Shown here in pieces: positions 62,282 to 64,000 of a stretch of DNA of 64,000 nt. Numbering within the stretch: the first letter of the stretch is position 1; each line of letters opens with the position of its first letter. This stretch comes from Modestobacter marinus (lineage in GTDB: Bacteria; Actinomycetota; Actinomycetes; Mycobacteriales; Geodermatophilaceae): the NCBI RefSeq assembly GCF_011758655.1, contig NZ_JAAMPA010000001.1:248001-312000 (forward strand), in the 5' to 3' direction. The position numbers were made by a program, and so were the translations under genes. The notes beneath the pieces were generated by a model that saw only the letters and a list, made by a program, of their open reading frames with translations, made no database searches and was not told the origin of the DNA.

Positions 62282-63052
62282 ATGGACCCCGCCACCCTGA
62301 TCGGGTTCGCGATCTCCCTGATCGCGTTCTTCGTCTTCATGATCCTGGAGGGCGCCGACCCGACGTCGCTGATCTTCCTCCCCGCGATCGTGCTGGTCAT
62401 CATCGCCACCTTCGGCGCTGCACTCGCCAGCCAGACGATGGCCGACCTGAAGAAGATCCCCACCTGGTTCAAGATGGCAGTGCTGCCGGCCAAGGTGCCC
62501 CCGGCCACCGAGCAGATCCAGGTCCTGGTCAGCCTCGCGGAGAAGGCCCGCAAGGAGGGCCTGCTCGCGCTGGAGGCACAGGTCAAGGACATCCAGGACC
62601 CGTTCCTCAAGCGCGGGCTGCAGATGAGCATCGACGGCACCGACCCCGAGGACCTGCGGGCCATCCTGGAGGGCGAGATCGCCGCCAAGAAGGGCGAGGA
62701 CAAGGTCGCGGGCAAGTTCTTCACCACCATGGGCGGCTACGCGCCGACCATCGGCATCCTCGGCTGCATCGTCGGCCTGATGAACGTCATGGGGAACCTC
62801 AGCAACCCCGAGCTGCTCGGCCCGATGGTCTCCGCGGCGTTCATCGCCACGCTGTGGGGCGTCATGGCGGCCAACTTCTGGTTCCTGCCGATGGGCGCGA
62901 AGATCGCCCGGGTCAGCGAGCTGCAGGCCGCGCAGATGGAGCTCCTCGTCGAGGGGATCGCCGAGATCCAGGCCGGCACCAGCCCGCGGACCGTGCGCGC
63001 CAAGCTGAGCTCGCTGGTGCCGCCCAGTGAGCAGCAGCGCGACGCGGCATGA
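62282..63052 (+). CDS. motA: Flagellar motor stator protein MotA
   Basis: The 256-aa stator subunit has four helices: LIGFAISLIAFFVFMILEGA, LIFLPAIVLVIIATFGAALA, APTIGILGCIVGLMNVMGNL and AAFIATLWGVMAANFWFLPM. The cytoplasmic loop contains AEKARKEGLLALE with the Arg/Glu that contact FliG. It forms the ion channel with MotB. The ATG follows flbD closely and its stop overlaps motB (ATGA). Confidence 0.95.
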   Translation: MDPATLIGFAISLIAFFVFMILEGADPTSLIFLPAIVLVIIATFGAALASQTMADLKKIPTWFKMAVLPAKVPPATEQIQVLVSLAEKARKEGLLALEAQVKDIQDPFLKRGLQMSIDGTDPEDLRAILEGEIAAKKGEDKVAGKFFTTMGGYAPTIGILGCIVGLMNVMGNLSNPELLGPMVSAAFIATLWGVMAANFWFLPMGAKIARVSELQAAQMELLVEGIAEIQAGTSPRTVRAKLSSLVPPSEQQRDAA

Positions 63053-64000
63053 GCAAGAGCAGCGGGCACGGCGGCCACGGTGGTGGCCGCCGCAAGAAGC
63101 ACGAGGAGCACGAGGAGCACGAGAACCACGAACGGTGGCTGGTGTCCGGCTTCGACATGATGACGCTGCTGTTCGTGCTCTTCGTGGTGCTCTACGCGAT
63201 GAGCTCGATCGACGCCGCCAAGTTCAACGCGTTCGCCGCCGGCGCCCGCGAGGGTGGCGGCGCCCCGGTCACCATCCTCAACGACGGCGCCGCCATCGAC
63301 GCCCCGACGCAGAACGACAGCCCGCTCAAGCCCGTCCAGGTGGCCCAGGAGGCCGCCATCGACGGCACCGCCCAGACCCAGGCGGAGCAGGCAGCGGCGG
63401 CGGCCGCGGCGGAGGCCGACGCCCGGGCCACGGCCGCCGAGGCGCAGGGGGCCTACGACCAGCTCGCGGCCGCACGGGCCGCGATCGCCGCGGCGCTGGA
63501 GGCCGCCGGGCAGTCCGGGGCCGCCCAGTTCGTCATCGACGAGCGGGGCCTGGTCGTGCGGGTCGTCTCCGACCCGGTGCTCTTCGCCCCCGAGTCCGCC
63601 GTCCTGTTGCCCCAGGGGGCGGTCGTGCTCGACGCCATGGCGCCGGCGATCCGGGACCTGCCCAACCTGGTCCGGGTGGAGGGGCACGCGAACTCGCTGC
63701 CGGTCACCCGCGGCGGTCCGTGGCCGTCCAACTGGGAGCTCTCGGCCGTCCGCGCCACGACCGTGCTGCGCCACCTGGTCGACGTCGACGACATCGCCCC
63801 GGACCGGATGTCCGCCGTGGGCTACAGCGACACCCGACCGCTCGTGCCGGACACCGACCCGCGCTACGTGACCGTCAACCGGCGGGTGGACATCGTGCTG
63901 CAGTCCACCGCGTCCGCCGAGGCCAGCGCCCTGCTGCCCGGCATCGAGGCAGCCACCCAGACCACCGGCACCGACCCGGCCACCGGCACGACCTCCGAGG
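63049..64000 (+). CDS. motB: Flagellar motor stator protein MotB, 3' end outside window
   Basis: The frame is open from ATG 63049 (ATGA overlap with motA) to the window end, 317 codons. An unusual His/Glu/Gly-rich start (SGHGGHGGGRRKKHEEHEEH) leads to the single helix VSGFDMMTLLFVLFVVLYAM, whose Asp is the ion-binding residue. A plug and Ala/Gln linker follow, then the OmpA-like peptidoglycan-binding domain (LVRVEGHANSLPVTRGG, NWELSAVRATTVLRHL, SAVGYSDTRPLVPDT and NRRVDIVL). The OmpA domain is complete; a disordered tail of Ala/Thr/Gly has started. Confidence 0.94.
   Translation, partial: MSKSSGHGGHGGGRRKKHEEHEEHENHERWLVSGFDMMTLLFVLFVVLYAMSSIDAAKFNAFAAGAREGGGAPVTILNDGAAIDAPTQNDSPLKPVQVAQEAAIDGTAQTQAEQAAAAAAAEADARATAAEAQGAYDQLAAARAAIAAALEAAGQSGAAQFVIDERGLVVRVVSDPVLFAPESAVLLPQGAVVLDAMAPAIRDLPNLVRVEGHANSLPVTRGGPWPSNWELSAVRATTVLRHLVDVDDIAPDRMSAVGYSDTRPLVPDTDPRYVTVNRRVDIVLQSTASAEASALLPGIEAATQTTGTDPATGTTSE

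Overview
The window is very GC-rich, uses GTG starts often, and packs genes with ATGA/GTGA overlaps. It looks like the chromosome of a motile high-GC actinobacterium. The content (DUF222/HNH protein, DUF4245, DUF6542, an ispH / lipid-droplet-like protein / xseA-xseB / glpX / fumC / citrate synthase series, then an actinobacterial flagellar cluster with csrA and flbD) fits Geodermatophilaceae-like genera such as Blastococcus, Geodermatophilus or Modestobacter. That assignment is inference from gene content. I saw no rRNA, tRNA, CRISPR array or insertion sequence.

Left part (1-12.7 kb): a DUF393 tail, an SGNH hydrolase, a secreted NlpC/P60 hydrolase, an LLM oxidoreductase, several small unknown genes and a LURP-one-like protein. 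Next comes a reverse transcriptase preceded by a 161-nt structured segment bounded by a perfect 12-bp inverted repeat (5296-5307 / 5445-5456). This is the layout of a retron (a1-msr-msd-a2-ret), and I consider it the most notable locus in the window. It is followed by an MMPL transporter overlapping a DUF2993 protein, an MscS channel, and a lipoprotein gene with a perfect Crp/GlxR-type palindrome just upstream of its start.

Middle part (12.7-35.4 kb): YchF, a cupin, a DUF222/HNH protein, a short array of 37-bp repeats, and a four-gene leftward operon (ABC ATPase, ABC permease, histidine kinase, response regulator). Then come an Ada-AlkA fusion with Ogt, RmuC, a YihY/BrkB membrane protein, DUF6542, ispH, the lipid-droplet-like protein, VanY, xseA-xseB, DUF4245, glpX, a DUF1707 protein, fumC and citrate synthase. 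Perfect GC-rich hairpins separate many of these units.

Right part (35.4-64 kb): motility. After a NlpC/P60-VanY fusion gene there is a leftward group: flgN, flgK, flgL, csrA, a 196-aa unknown, a divergent sigma-70-like protein and a pair of unknown genes. Divergent from flgN is fliA, followed by three flagellins (two nearly identical), fliD, fliS and a FliT-position gene. Then come flgB-flgC-fliE-fliF-fliG-fliH-fliI-fliJ, a P60/lytic transglycosylase gene, fliK-flgD-flgE, and flbD-motA-motB, with motB cut by the window end. Seven sites shaped like sigma-28 promoters (a CTCAAG- or TTGA-type -35 box, 14-15 nt, a GCCGAT-type -10 box) lie before flgN, fliA, the three flagellins, flgB and flbD. 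They suggest one FliA regulon with fliA autoregulated. fliL/M/N/P/Q/R and flhA/B are not in the window and probably lie beyond its right edge.
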